From Prolixibacteraceae bacterium (GTDB taxonomy: Bacteria > Bacteroidota > Bacteroidia > Bacteroidales > Prolixibacteraceae): a DNA stretch of 55,728 nt. Under the pieces are notes generated by a model. It had not been told where the DNA came from. It did not search any database and saw nothing but the letters and a program-made list of their open reading frames with translations. The position numbers and the translations under genes are program-made. Positions 9,689-18,733 of the stretch are shown piece by piece. Location: NCBI GenBank assembly GCA_028282705.1, contig JANQHI010000071.1, positions 1-55,728 on the forward strand. Reading direction: 5' to 3'. Numbering within the stretch: the stretch's first letter is position 1; each line of letters begins with the position of its first letter.

Positions 9689-10506
9689 TTTTCCTGTTTT
9701 TCTTTTGACAACCTTTTTACTTCATTAATAAGCAAGGGCAAGGCAGGTTCAACCATCATGTGCCCATAGCCATCCATTTCAAAAATGTGGGTATTTTTGT
9801 GCCCTAGTACCCTCATCATCCTCATCATGTAGGCATTTTCTTCATAACGCCCAAGCATTTCCAGCTCCCTATCTCCAGTGATCAATAAAAGTGGGGGTGC
9901 ATCTTTCCTAACATGGAACAAGGGTGCCATTTTATCGATAATTGGCTGGGTAATTTCAATCCCAATTTCTTTTCTGGCAGTAAAATGGGTAATGGTATGC
10001 CCACTGAAAGGGATAAGGCCTGCAATTTGGTTGGCATTCACACCAAAAGCATCCAGGTAACTTTTATCTAGCCCAACCATGCTGGCCAGGTAGCCACCTG
10101 CAGAGTGGCCTGATATAAAGATCAAATCAGGGTTTCCACCATAGTTGGCAATGCTTTTAAATGCCCATGCCACAGCAGCAGCAGCATCTTTTATGCACTC
10201 TACCGTTTTTACTTTTGGTGCCAAACGATAGTTAACACCTATCACACCAATACCCTGTCCTTTTAACCTTTCCGGGATTTCTTTTTCTCCTCCAACCAAA
10301 CCGCCACCATGAAACCAAACAACAGTAGGAAAGCCAGGGTTATTTTCAGGAAAATAAATATCCAAAACACAACGCTCACTTTTGTATGTATTTACAGGTT
10401 CACTATAATATGGGATGTTTAATTCTGTTTTGTAAGAGATTTCCTGAGCACCTGCAAGTAGGCAGGCACACAGGAAAAATATGGTATATAAAGATTTTCT
10501 AAGCAT
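9685..10506 (-). CDS. Exported alpha/beta hydrolase, HSL/BD-FAE-like esterase
   Basis: A 273-residue protein with a signal peptide ending in LLAGAQE. It has the HGGG oxyanion motif (VVWFHGGGLVGGEKE), the nucleophile elbow GHSAGG, an acid in TGDRE and a His in GYGHMM, which together mark the hormone-sensitive-lipase-like group of carboxylesterases. The enzyme should act in the periplasm on small acyl esters. It lies 34 bases downstream of the type B carboxylesterase, so the two are probably co-expressed. Substrate not readable. Confidence 0.85.
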   Translation of the reverse strand: MLRKSLYTIFFLCACLLAGAQEISYKTELNIPYYSEPVNTYKSERCVLDIYFPENNPGFPTVVWFHGGGLVGGEKEIPERLKGQGIGVIGVNYRLAPKVKTVECIKDAAAAVAWAFKSIANYGGNPDLIFISGHSAGGYLASMVGLDKSYLDAFGVNANQIAGLIPFSGHTITHFTARKEIGIEITQPIIDKMAPLFHVRKDAPPLLLITGDRELEMLGRYEENAYMMRMMRVLGHKNTHIFEMDGYGHMMVEPALPLLINEVKRLSKEKQEN

Positions 10507-10540
10507 CTTTTATAAGATTTATAGCTTTATTGTTTGTACA

Positions 10541-12148
10541 CTACAATCCTGGAAATGCAATTTCCATCAATTCCTTGTCAAAATGGTGTTTTAGTTCACT
10601 TTTGGTATCAAGGATCATGGTAGCACCTTCTTTGATTGTGTAAGTTGGCCAGTTTGGCAGGCCTTTGGCATTAGGGTTTCCAAAACGTGCAAAATTTATC
10701 CATGCACCACTTACCACATCAGCCAGTTTATAGGCTTCTTTGCCCCCACCAGTCATTTCTATCCCTAAACCAATATTGTTAAAAACAAATGGCAGCTCCA
10801 TGCAATGCATAGATTTAAAGCCTCCATCATTAATTGGTGATTCCCAAGTGAATACATACATGTATGTATTTTTATGCCCACCTTTTACCAGTTTATTGGC
10901 ATCCCTGATTGCCCCAGGCCTGAACATAAAATCAACCGCCAGGTAGTCTGAAGCCTTTTCAGTATCAGGATAAGCTTTTTTAACGGCTTCCATGTAGGCA
11001 TCAGCTTTATCTTTGTAACGCATTTTTATGGCTGCTTTTGTGGCTTCCATATCTTCACCAGTCATCATGGCTGCCCCAACTGCAAATTCTGTTTTGGTGG
11101 TCCCAATCATGATGTTTACATCCTTCACTTGCTTTAGGACTTCTTTCCCAAACATTGGGTATGGCAAGAAATAATCGTCAGCCACAGGCCCCCATCCCAA
11201 CCTTGGGACAGTTTCACCTTTCTTTTTTGCCTCTTCTGCCATGGCTGCCATTGCACGTTTTCCTGCACGCAACAGCTCATCATAAGGGACTTTCTGTATG
11301 TCATCAACTTTTGAAGCTTTGATGTTTAATTCTTTCAGGACTTTTGCAGAAAGTTTTTGGGCCATTTTAGGATCCTGGTATTCTTGTGCAAAACTCCCAC
11401 TCATTACAATTGCTTGCTGGAATAGGCCATCAGCCACAGGAGAGTTTAACAGGGCAGTAATTTTGCCACCACCACCTGATTGGCCAAAAACAGTAACATT
11501 ATCAGGGTCGCCACCAAAATTGGCAATGTTGTTTTTTACCCATTTTAGGGCTGCAACCAGGTCGAGCAGGCCAGCATTGGGCGAGTATTTATACTTTTTG
11601 CCATATTGTGAAAGGTCCATAAAACCAAGGATATTCAACCTATGGTTAACAGAAACATAAACCACATCACCCTTCTTGCTGAGGCTGTTCCCATCATAAA
11701 ATGGCAATTCATGTGATGAGCCATAGGCATAGCCCCCACCATGTATCCAAAAAATTACAGGCCGTTTTTTATTATCATTAACACCTGGTGTCCAGACATT
11801 TATGGATTGGCAGTCTTCATGGGGGTAACCCCAGTCGTTTTTCATGGCAAACATACCTGCACCATTGCCACGTGCCTTTATTGCTTCCATATCCAATGGG
11901 GCAGTTGCACCATAATAGCCCATAAACCTTACATCATCCCATGGTTTGGCAGGGCCAGGTTCCATAAACCTTTCAGCAAAAGCATAAGGTATCCCTTTGT
12001 AAGTATAAATGCCATTTTCTATATATCCCCTTACCTTGCCACTTTCAGTTTCTGTAATGCCCACATCTTTTGAGGCAATAATTTCAGTACACTCTTGGGC
12101 AAAAGATAAAAATGGGAAAAATGCTATAAGCAGTATTAAATATTTCAT
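10541..12148 (-). CDS. Type B carboxylesterase (COesterase family)
   Basis: A 535-residue exported esterase. After a short signal peptide (FFPFLSFAQE) comes the family start TESGKVRGYIENGIYTYKGIPYA. Then follow EDCQSINVWTPG, the oxyanion motif IHGGGYAYGSS and the nucleophile elbow FGQSGGGGK (the family norm is GESAG; here Gln replaces Glu). A His in LPFVFNNIG-type surroundings (SMHCMELPFVF) marks the C-terminal catalytic region. Such enzymes hydrolyse a wide range of carboxylic esters. It sits in the ribose-type locus between ADP-ribosylglycohydrolase 2 and another esterase. Family assignment is firm; substrate unknown. Confidence 0.88.
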   Translation of the reverse strand: MKYLILLIAFFPFLSFAQECTEIIASKDVGITETESGKVRGYIENGIYTYKGIPYAFAERFMEPGPAKPWDDVRFMGYYGATAPLDMEAIKARGNGAGMFAMKNDWGYPHEDCQSINVWTPGVNDNKKRPVIFWIHGGGYAYGSSHELPFYDGNSLSKKGDVVYVSVNHRLNILGFMDLSQYGKKYKYSPNAGLLDLVAALKWVKNNIANFGGDPDNVTVFGQSGGGGKITALLNSPVADGLFQQAIVMSGSFAQEYQDPKMAQKLSAKVLKELNIKASKVDDIQKVPYDELLRAGKRAMAAMAEEAKKKGETVPRLGWGPVADDYFLPYPMFGKEVLKQVKDVNIMIGTTKTEFAVGAAMMTGEDMEATKAAIKMRYKDKADAYMEAVKKAYPDTEKASDYLAVDFMFRPGAIRDANKLVKGGHKNTYMYVFTWESPINDGGFKSMHCMELPFVFNNIGLGIEMTGGGKEAYKLADVVSGAWINFARFGNPNAKGLPNWPTYTIKEGATMILDTKSELKHHFDKELMEIAFPGL

Positions 12149-12178
12149 TGTAAAAAAGTTTAATAGATTATTTAGTTC

Positions 12179-14128
12179 TTATTTAAAGTAGGCTGAAAAC
12201 CTTTGTTTATATGTCCCTTGGAACCTGGTTAAAATCAGGAATGGCAATGTTAACAGGTATAAAATAATAGCTATGGTAAGGCCACCAAACACTACTACCC
12301 CAAAACTGCCAATCATATCAGACCATGGACCATTTACATTAGCCATAATAACTGTTACTATATAGATGCCAACAGCCTGGAATACAAATAATGAAATGAA
12401 ATATACCAGGTTAAATTTTAGCCTGCTATAACTCTTTTTCAAAATAAAAATGCTTGCCAATGTTGCCAAAAACCATATTGCAAGCTCAAGCAGGGTACCT
12501 ATCAAGCCAATTTTTGTGGAAGCTATGTACCTTCCTTCTGTTGCACCAATTGCCCCAACAATGGCTGTAACCAACAGTATAACAATGGTTGAGGCTAAGG
12601 TAATATAGCCTGCTTTTTTTGCATCAGGTGAGAATATCAGCAATATGGCCATAAGGGTAACCAATGCCTGGAAAATTGCAATGACATTTACAGTACTTAA
12701 CAAATCAGGAGGAATGGCAGATTCGCCAAGTTCAAGCAAGAAATAAATAACAGCCCATGGAACCAAGATGCTTGCAGCCTTCAGGTTCCTGTTCCTATTT
12801 AGGGTCAAAAGGGCTATTATAACAAGTACCACCAATGACCAAGTATACAAGCTTGAACCTTTTATTTGCCTCATTTCAGCGTTTGAATATGTTAGTTCTT
12901 CAGGCTCACCTGCAGACCAGCTTTGCTCCAGCTTACTTGGCTTGGGTTCCTGCACAGGTACTACAAAAATTTCATTTCCATTGCTATCATACTCTATCCT
13001 CCCACCTGCATGTGTAACCAACTGCACAGCCATATCTTCACAAACATCAACCAATTCAGGGAAAGTATAATCAGTAAAACTGAATTTTGTGTTTTTATCA
13101 AGTTCTGAAATAAACCTTTGAGGGATTTTATCCATGCCCATGGCAGTAAAGAGTATGCCCTCAGCATTAGAAGGGTTGCAATCAGAGTCCTGCCCACAAC
13201 GCATGGAGATGACCACTGTTTTATCAGGGTCCCCTTCCCCATAAAGCAATCCCATAACAATAAAAGCACCATTTAGCTTGGCATCAATATTTTGTTCGCC
13301 ACCAAATGCTGAAGTAAATTTCCTGTATTCAGGGTTTTTATGGTATTTTTCATTGATCAGTCCCCAGGTTTTTTCCCAGTCATTGGGATATTGTGCATGC
13401 CAAGCAATTACATCCCTAACAGCTTCAGCATACTGGCTTCCTTCAGGTATATATTTTAAACCAGCTTCAACAATTTTCAAAGGGTCAGTTTCAAAAAATG
13501 CTTCAGCATACATAGCACCCACAAACTGGCCACCATAGAGCCCGTCTCCATAATTCATGAGCCTGCCAAACTTTTCACCAAGGGTCACTGCCACATTGGG
13601 TAACCCAGGGGCAATGAGCCCTGAATAGTCAGCCTCAATCTGGTAGTCAATGGCATCGGCATTTTGGTTGTATTTAGGGTGCCCAGAGTTTGGAGGGGCA
13701 ATTCCTTTCCTAAGATTTGACCTTCCTACGCGGTTAGCCACCCATAGCAGGTATGCACTGTTGGCAAAATCAATGCCTGCTTGCCTGATTGAAACATCAA
13801 TGCCATGTTCTTCCATGGTCCTGAGGAAGGTCATTTCCACGTACATATCATCCTGCCCAAATACATTGACCATTTCTGGGCTCCACACAGGGACTTTATC
13901 TTCAGGGATAATGATGCCATTAAAGGCAAACTCAGTGGGAGCGCCCCAACCAACTCCCACCATTTGCCCTATCCAACCAGCCATCATTTTATCACGGTAC
14001 TCTGATAACGGGATCCGCCTTTCATTTGCAAATTCATCAACCTGTTCAGCCATTAAAAGTCCAGGTGATAATAACATACTCAAAGCCAAAACAAAATAAA
14101 GGCAGAAAACCTTTTGCTTTTCGCCCAT
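12179..14128 (-). CDS. ADP-ribosylglycohydrolase-family protein with C-terminal seven-helix membrane domain
   Basis: An N-terminal signal peptide (MGEKQKVF then a hydrophobic core ending LLMAEQ) is followed by a PF03747-type domain starting YRDKMMAGWIGQMVGVGWG. Metal-site candidates are GQDDMYVEMTF and the DxD in MRCGQDSDCNPSNAEGI, the same positions as DDxx and DTD in DraG/ARH proteins. From about residue 440 on, seven hydrophobic segments of about 20 residues form an integral membrane domain, so the catalytic part is probably tethered at the periplasmic face. The fusion is unusual for this family. An ATG at 14179 would add 17 residues before the signal peptide. Expected chemistry is hydrolysis of a ribofuranosyl or ADP-ribosyl glycosidic bond. 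The paralogue at 18734 lacks the membrane part. Confidence 0.85.
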   Translation of the reverse strand: MGEKQKVFCLYFVLALSMLLSPGLLMAEQVDEFANERRIPLSEYRDKMMAGWIGQMVGVGWGAPTEFAFNGIIIPEDKVPVWSPEMVNVFGQDDMYVEMTFLRTMEEHGIDVSIRQAGIDFANSAYLLWVANRVGRSNLRKGIAPPNSGHPKYNQNADAIDYQIEADYSGLIAPGLPNVAVTLGEKFGRLMNYGDGLYGGQFVGAMYAEAFFETDPLKIVEAGLKYIPEGSQYAEAVRDVIAWHAQYPNDWEKTWGLINEKYHKNPEYRKFTSAFGGEQNIDAKLNGAFIVMGLLYGEGDPDKTVVISMRCGQDSDCNPSNAEGILFTAMGMDKIPQRFISELDKNTKFSFTDYTFPELVDVCEDMAVQLVTHAGGRIEYDSNGNEIFVVPVQEPKPSKLEQSWSAGEPEELTYSNAEMRQIKGSSLYTWSLVVLVIIALLTLNRNRNLKAASILVPWAVIYFLLELGESAIPPDLLSTVNVIAIFQALVTLMAILLIFSPDAKKAGYITLASTIVILLVTAIVGAIGATEGRYIASTKIGLIGTLLELAIWFLATLASIFILKKSYSRLKFNLVYFISLFVFQAVGIYIVTVIMANVNGPWSDMIGSFGVVVFGGLTIAIILYLLTLPFLILTRFQGTYKQRFSAYFK

Positions 14129-14192
14129 CTGTTTTTTCAGATTTTGGGGCTTACTTAAAATGAAGCTTTTACCTAACATGAAAATGAGTTTT

Positions 14193-15422
14193 TTATTGGT
14201 TTATAATTGACCTAGTCACAATATCTTTAAATTCGTAAGCATAACCATGCCAAGCAGGCATCAACTGTGTGAATGCCATGATGGTCATGTCATTAGAGGG
14301 GTCTATCCAGAAATTGGTGGAGCCAGCACCAGCCCAGCTGTATTCACCACTTTTGAGGTTTACATCACCTCCCAAGCCATAACCATAGCCTTCCCTGAAA
14401 GTGGCTGTTTTAGGCATTTGATCTGTCATTATTAATTTAACAGTAGCTTCTTCAAGCAGCCTTACACCACCCAGTTCGCCACCATTGAGCAGCATTTTGC
14501 AGAATTTGGCATAATCATCAGCAGTGGAAACCAGGCCTCCCCCACCTGAGAAATGTACTGTGGGCTTTTTATAGATTTCGTTTACGTCCATTCCAAAGCC
14601 TTGCCCAGTACGTGTTAAATTATGTTCAGCATCCCTGTAATAAAGGTATGCCAACCTGTTGTGTTTTTCTTCAGGGACATAAAAATCGGTATCAACCATG
14701 CCAAGGGGTTTGAAGAGCCTTGTTTTCATAAATTCATCCAGGGGCATACCAGACAGCACTTCTACCAGGTATCCAGCCACATCAATGGACAAGCCATAAG
14801 ACCATTTGGTGCCAGGTTGGAAGTTGAATGGTATTTTGGCCAGTTTTTTAACGTTTTTGCCAATTGGTGTATCCCAGGCTGAAACACCTTCTGCTTTATA
14901 GAGTGAATCAACATAAGAGTTTGGGTTCCACCCATAACTAATACCAGAGGTGTGGGTAAGCAAGTGGCGTACAGTCATGCCATTTTCAGGGGCTACCAGC
15001 TTAAAACCATCACCATCAGGTGTATAAACCATGGTTTCTTTGAACTCTGGTATATACATTGAAACCTCATCATCCAGTTTAAATTTCCCCTCATCATATA
15101 GCATCATAAGGGCAGCAGCAGTAACAGGCTTGGTCATGGAGTAAATCCTGAAAATGGTTTTTTCTGCATTTATGTCCCCACTTTCCATGTCCCTGTGGCC
15201 AAAATTTTTGTTAATAATGGTTTTTCCATTTTTGATCAATACCACAGAAACACAAGATACTTTACCATCATCAATGTATTTTTGCATTGCAGCATCAACT
15301 AAAGCAAGGGTATCAGAAGATAAACCAACATTTTCGGGTGTGACTTTTTCATGCCCCTGGTTACATGCCAGAAGGAAAGCAAGCAGGGCATAAATAGCTA
15401 AATTAAATGTTATTTTCTTCAT
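14193..15422 (-). CDS. Class C beta-lactamase-like serine hydrolase lipoprotein
   Basis: A penicillin-binding-protein-like hydrolase of the EstB/class C family, about 409 residues. The lipoprotein signal ends LLAFLLAC. The catalytic SxxK is in YSMTKPVTAAAL. The second motif Tyr is in KWSYGLSIDVAG, with the common third-position Asn replaced. The C-terminal part has HFSGGGGLVSTADDYAKF and a GAGSTNFW strand in place of KTG. These features fit esterases of the family better than true beta-lactamases. In this locus it is the sixth candidate ester-cleaving enzyme. The ATG at 15431 is an alternative start three codons upstream. Confidence 0.85.
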   Translation of the reverse strand: MKKITFNLAIYALLAFLLACNQGHEKVTPENVGLSSDTLALVDAAMQKYIDDGKVSCVSVVLIKNGKTIINKNFGHRDMESGDINAEKTIFRIYSMTKPVTAAALMMLYDEGKFKLDDEVSMYIPEFKETMVYTPDGDGFKLVAPENGMTVRHLLTHTSGISYGWNPNSYVDSLYKAEGVSAWDTPIGKNVKKLAKIPFNFQPGTKWSYGLSIDVAGYLVEVLSGMPLDEFMKTRLFKPLGMVDTDFYVPEEKHNRLAYLYYRDAEHNLTRTGQGFGMDVNEIYKKPTVHFSGGGGLVSTADDYAKFCKMLLNGGELGGVRLLEEATVKLIMTDQMPKTATFREGYGYGLGGDVNLKSGEYSWAGAGSTNFWIDPSNDMTIMAFTQLMPAWHGYAYEFKDIVTRSIINQ

Positions 15423-15469
15423 GGTTATCATTGGTGATTTGAGACAGGTTGTGTATAAATTCTATTTCC

Positions 15470-16489
15470 TTAAGGGTTATTTGCCATTATTGACATAAAA
15501 GATTCAAGTAGTTTCTCAGAGTCAACTTTTAGTGCAGCAGATGCTATAGGTTTTCCTTTCCAGGGGCTTTTATACAGGTGCGCCTTAGTTGCCATAATTG
15601 TTTGCCCGGCAGCTATTCCTTCAGTTGCTATCCTGACAGGCCCCTTTTCTACTGAAAATAGGGTAGGGTCAACCATGTACATTACTGCTGATGGGTCGTG
15701 TGCATAAAAGCCTTTTTCAATGCCTGGGATATTTTGGTAGAAATTGATGTAGTATTGGCTTATATCATAAATAAATGTGCCAAACTTTTCATTCTTTTCC
15801 CTGATCTGGGCTAAAAGGCTGATATCAATTTTTACTTTCATTGTAACGTCCAGGGGTATGAATGTCATTTTCCAAGGGGTTGTACAAACAATATCTGCAG
15901 CATGTGGGTCACTATCAATATTTGCTTCTGAAACAGGGCTGGTATTCCCGGGGACAGTAAAGGCACCTCCCATAATAACCACTTCTTTTACTTTTTGTGC
16001 AATGCCAGGTTGCAGTTTTATGGCTTGGGCTAAATTTGTTAAGGGACCAACAGCCAATATGGTAATTTCTCCAGGATATTGGTTTACCATATCAACTATA
16101 AATTGGGCTGCTGGTTTACCCTTGGGCTTTAATGTTGGTTTAGCTAAATGGATATTTCCCAGCCCATCTTCTCCATGGACAATAGTAGGAGGAGGTTTAA
16201 GGGGAGCATGCATGGGATAGGCAGCTCCCCTATAAATCGGGATATCCATTTGGGATAGTTCAACAATGTTTAAAGCATTCTTTGTTGCTTGTCCTAATGT
16301 TGTATTCCCAAAAATTGTGGTAATACCTATAATTTCAAATTTGGGGCTTTCCATAGCCAGGCACAATGCAAGGGCATCATCAATACCAGGGTCGCAATCA
16401 ATGATTACTTTAGATGGTTGTGAAAAGACTTTCCCACCCAATGTTATGGCAATGGTTATCAGGAAAGTATATGCTATGTATTTATACAT
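15470..16489 (-). CDS. Exported inosine-uridine-type nucleoside hydrolase
   Basis: Cleaves ribonucleosides into base and ribose. The metal-binding signature is present as IDCDPGIDDALA (DxDxxxDD), followed by GITTIFGNT, VHGEDGLGN, the ILAVGPLTNLA stretch and VIMGGAF, and a C-terminal HDPSAVMY with the catalytic His/Asp. A signal peptide (YIAYTFLITIAITLGGKVFSQ) puts it in the periplasm, so free ribose would be released before inner-membrane uptake by the transporter encoded just upstream. Length is normal for the family. The ATG at 16501 is an alternative start. A nucleoside hydrolase is also part of the known rus ribose locus. Confidence 0.92.
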   Translation of the reverse strand: MYKYIAYTFLITIAITLGGKVFSQPSKVIIDCDPGIDDALALCLAMESPKFEIIGITTIFGNTTLGQATKNALNIVELSQMDIPIYRGAAYPMHAPLKPPPTIVHGEDGLGNIHLAKPTLKPKGKPAAQFIVDMVNQYPGEITILAVGPLTNLAQAIKLQPGIAQKVKEVVIMGGAFTVPGNTSPVSEANIDSDPHAADIVCTTPWKMTFIPLDVTMKVKIDISLLAQIREKNEKFGTFIYDISQYYINFYQNIPGIEKGFYAHDPSAVMYMVDPTLFSVEKGPVRIATEGIAAGQTIMATKAHLYKSPWKGKPIASAALKVDSEKLLESFMSIMANNP

Positions 16490-16530
16490 AAGTTGTTGCA
16501 TTGTGCTAAAAGCAGGTTCAATGTTTTTTC

Positions 16531-17535
16531 TTATTGGCCTGCATAGATAATGGATATGATCCCCATGACAAATAGCACGAACATCAGGGCTAACCTTGAG
16601 TTTGTGCCTTTCGGTGCATTTTTAAATTCTTTCCAGATGAAAACGCCCCATAATGCTGCGACCAATGTAGCTCCTTGACCAAGGCCATAGGATATGGCAG
16701 CTCCTGCTTTACCAGCAGCTATCAGGTTAAGAGAATTACCTATCCCCCAGATTATACCTCCAAGGACGCCTACAAGGTGGATGGGCAATTTCCCTTTAAA
16801 ATATTCTTTAATGTTAGTAGGTGAACCACTGATTGGTTTTTTCATAAGGATTGTATTGAACACGAAATTACTTGCGAAAATCCCTACAGCAAATACAACA
16901 AAAGCTGTATAAGGGGTCATTTTACCAGCAGCAGGAGACACAAAGTTGTCGAGGTCCATAGAGGCTGCAATAAAACGGTAAAAGAATGACATAAGAAGCC
17001 CTGCAGCAATTGAGATCATGATCCCTTTTGAAGATATTTTTTGCTGCCCACCTGAAGACATTTTTTTATAAGCCAATGCATTTACAATAATTGCTGCTGT
17101 TACCAGTGCAACCCCAAGGAAAAGGAATACAGGGTCACCTTTTTGTGAACCTATGTAGTTAATGATCACGCCAAGTACCAGGGCTAAACCTATCCCAACA
17201 GGAAATGCTACTGACATACCTGCTACTGCTATGGCTGCTGAAAGGAGGATGTTAGCTGCATTGAAAATAATACCTCCCAGGAATGCACTTCCAATATTTT
17301 TCATATCAGCTTGCCCAAGGTCCTGGATAAACCCCCTGCCATTGCCCCCAAAGCTTCCAAGGGTGAAAGCAAAAACCAGGGATAACAAAAGGACACCTAT
17401 AACATAGTCCCAGTAAAATAATTCATAACGCCAGGTTTTTCCTGCCAATTTTTGCGTATTTCCCCATGATCCCCAGCACAACATGGTAATAAAACAGAAT
17501 ACAATGGCTAAAAAATAACTGTTTACTATAAACAT
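16531..17535 (-). CDS. GRP/RbsU-family sugar transporter (probable ribose permease)
   Basis: A 334-residue inner-membrane protein with ten hydrophobic segments, of the drug/metabolite transporter superfamily branch that holds glucose/ribose uptake proteins (GRP, RbsU) and plant ureide permeases. Typical stretches are MLCWGSWGNTQKLAGK at the first helix, the WDYVIG turn, and GIIWGIGNSLNLIAAGKAG followed by SYGLGQGATLVAALWGVFIWKEF. It lies 46 bases before the ribokinase stop and about 30 bases before the nucleoside hydrolase start, so the three form a tight cassette. Ribose as substrate is inferred from this context. Confidence 0.88.
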   Translation of the reverse strand: MFIVNSYFLAIVFCFITMLCWGSWGNTQKLAGKTWRYELFYWDYVIGVLLLSLVFAFTLGSFGGNGRGFIQDLGQADMKNIGSAFLGGIIFNAANILLSAAIAVAGMSVAFPVGIGLALVLGVIINYIGSQKGDPVFLFLGVALVTAAIIVNALAYKKMSSGGQQKISSKGIMISIAAGLLMSFFYRFIAASMDLDNFVSPAAGKMTPYTAFVVFAVGIFASNFVFNTILMKKPISGSPTNIKEYFKGKLPIHLVGVLGGIIWGIGNSLNLIAAGKAGAAISYGLGQGATLVAALWGVFIWKEFKNAPKGTNSRLALMFVLFVMGIISIIYAGQ

Positions 17536-17581
17536 AACTTCAATTTTTTATTAGACTTAGTTAATTATATTGTTTTAATTC

Positions 17582-18484
17582 TTATTCAGCAATTTCATTC
17601 CTTTGTGGTATGGATAGTATTGCCCCATCCCTAGTTATGGATATTGCAGAGGCTTTATTAGCAAACCTTACTGCTTCATGCAAATCTTTTCCTTCTGCCA
17701 GTGCAACTGTTAATGCGCCATTAAAAACGTCTCCTGCACCAGTAGTATCAACAGGGGTTGTTTTTATAGCTGGTACTTTTTCGCTTGTGCCATTGTAAAT
17801 GAATGCACCTTCAGCACCCAATGTAATAACCACATTTTCAACTCCCTTCCCATAAATGGCATCAGCAACTTTTGTAAGCGAATTTTCACTTTCAATTTTT
17901 ATCCCTGTCAACGTTTCTGCCTCAACTTGATTGGGCGTCAAAAGGTAGATATTTTTCAGGATATTATCAGAGAGTTTTGCCATTGGTGCAGGGTTAAGGA
18001 TCACTTTTTTCCCTTTTTCTGATGCAATTTTTATCACATATTCCACAGTTTCAATAGGTATCTCCAACTGCATCAAAATATAATCTGAATTATCAATGGC
18101 CTCCATTGAGTTGTCAATGTCCTGGCATGAAAGGTTTCCATTGGCGCCAGCTGCAACTACTATGTTATTTTCAGCATTCTTATCAACCATAATAATTGCA
18201 ACGCCTGATGGAAGTTCTTTATCTTTCAGTATCCAGTTTGTATTGATACCTTCTGCTGCAAATAGATCTATCATTTGTTTGCTGATAGAGTCATTCCCTG
18301 TTTTACAAATAAAATCAATATTTCCATCAAGCCTGCTAACAGTAACAGCCTGGTTTGCACCTTTCCCTCCCTGGTTCATAAAAAAGTTCCCACCCATGAT
18401 GGTTTCCCCGGGTTGCGGGAAATGAGGGACTTTTACAACCATATCCATATTTGAGCTACCTATTACCAGTATATTTTTCTTCAT
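17582..18484 (-). CDS. rbsK: Ribokinase (PfkB family)
   Basis: Phosphorylates ribose to ribose 5-phosphate in the cytoplasm. The 300-residue protein carries both PfkB signatures: the N-terminal GGKGANQAVTVSRL and the C-terminal DTTGAGDVFNGAL with the catalytic Asp. It has no signal peptide. It is the first gene of the kinase-transporter-nucleoside hydrolase cassette and is preceded by a 249-base gap with an operator-like palindrome and a strong stem-loop, so it may have its own promoter. A sugar other than ribose cannot be excluded from the sequence alone, but RpiB in the same run supports ribose. Confidence 0.92.
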   Translation of the reverse strand: MKKNILVIGSSNMDMVVKVPHFPQPGETIMGGNFFMNQGGKGANQAVTVSRLDGNIDFICKTGNDSISKQMIDLFAAEGINTNWILKDKELPSGVAIIMVDKNAENNIVVAAGANGNLSCQDIDNSMEAIDNSDYILMQLEIPIETVEYVIKIASEKGKKVILNPAPMAKLSDNILKNIYLLTPNQVEAETLTGIKIESENSLTKVADAIYGKGVENVVITLGAEGAFIYNGTSEKVPAIKTTPVDTTGAGDVFNGALTVALAEGKDLHEAVRFANKASAISITRDGAILSIPQRNEIAE

Positions 18485-18501
18485 TATAATGTTTATTTAA
18501 A

Positions 18502-18516
18502 TTACACATCGTGTAA
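18502..18516. promoter_or_regulatory. Operator-like palindrome upstream of ribokinase
   Basis: TTACAC-ATC-GTGTAA lies about 20 bases upstream of the ribokinase start codon. It resembles a regulator site by symmetry and position, but it differs from the LacI-type palindromes near 28 kb, so the binder is unknown. Confidence 0.4.
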
Positions 18517-18637
18517 ACAAAATGGGTGTATTGCCCATGGACAGAAAATTGATATAACCTATTGGTTTAAAGTTTCTTCAATTTTTTTGTTTTTTAGTAT
18601 TTATGATAGTTGTAATTTAGTTTGTAGGCTTTTTTCA

Positions 18638-18669
18638 GGATTCGGAAGTAAAAATATACTTCCGAATCC
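18638..18669. other. Perfect 13-bp stem-loop between ADP-ribosylglycohydrolase 1 and ribokinase
   Basis: Arms 18638-18650 (GGATTCGGAAGTA) and 18657-18669 pair perfectly around a 6-base loop. On the minus strand no T-run follows, so this may be an RNA-stability or processing hairpin and not a full terminator. It divides the upstream SusCD/ADP-ribosylglycohydrolase part from the ribokinase cassette. Confidence 0.65.
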
Positions 18670-18733
18670 ATCAAAAACTTGTCCTAACTAACACTATCTA
18701 TTCCTTCATTAAAAGGATTATGAATGTTCAATA

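Noticed and set aside
10541-12148. Gln in place of Glu in the carboxylesterase elbow (GQSGGG) as an inactivating change
   Set aside because: GxSxG with the Ser intact is retained and several bacterial type B esterases vary at this position; not evidence of inactivation.
13650-14099. A 149-codon plus-strand frame inside the ADP-ribosylglycohydrolase 2 gene
   Set aside because: Fully opposite a gene with clear motifs and signal peptide; the plus-strand protein shows no family features. It is a shadow frame.
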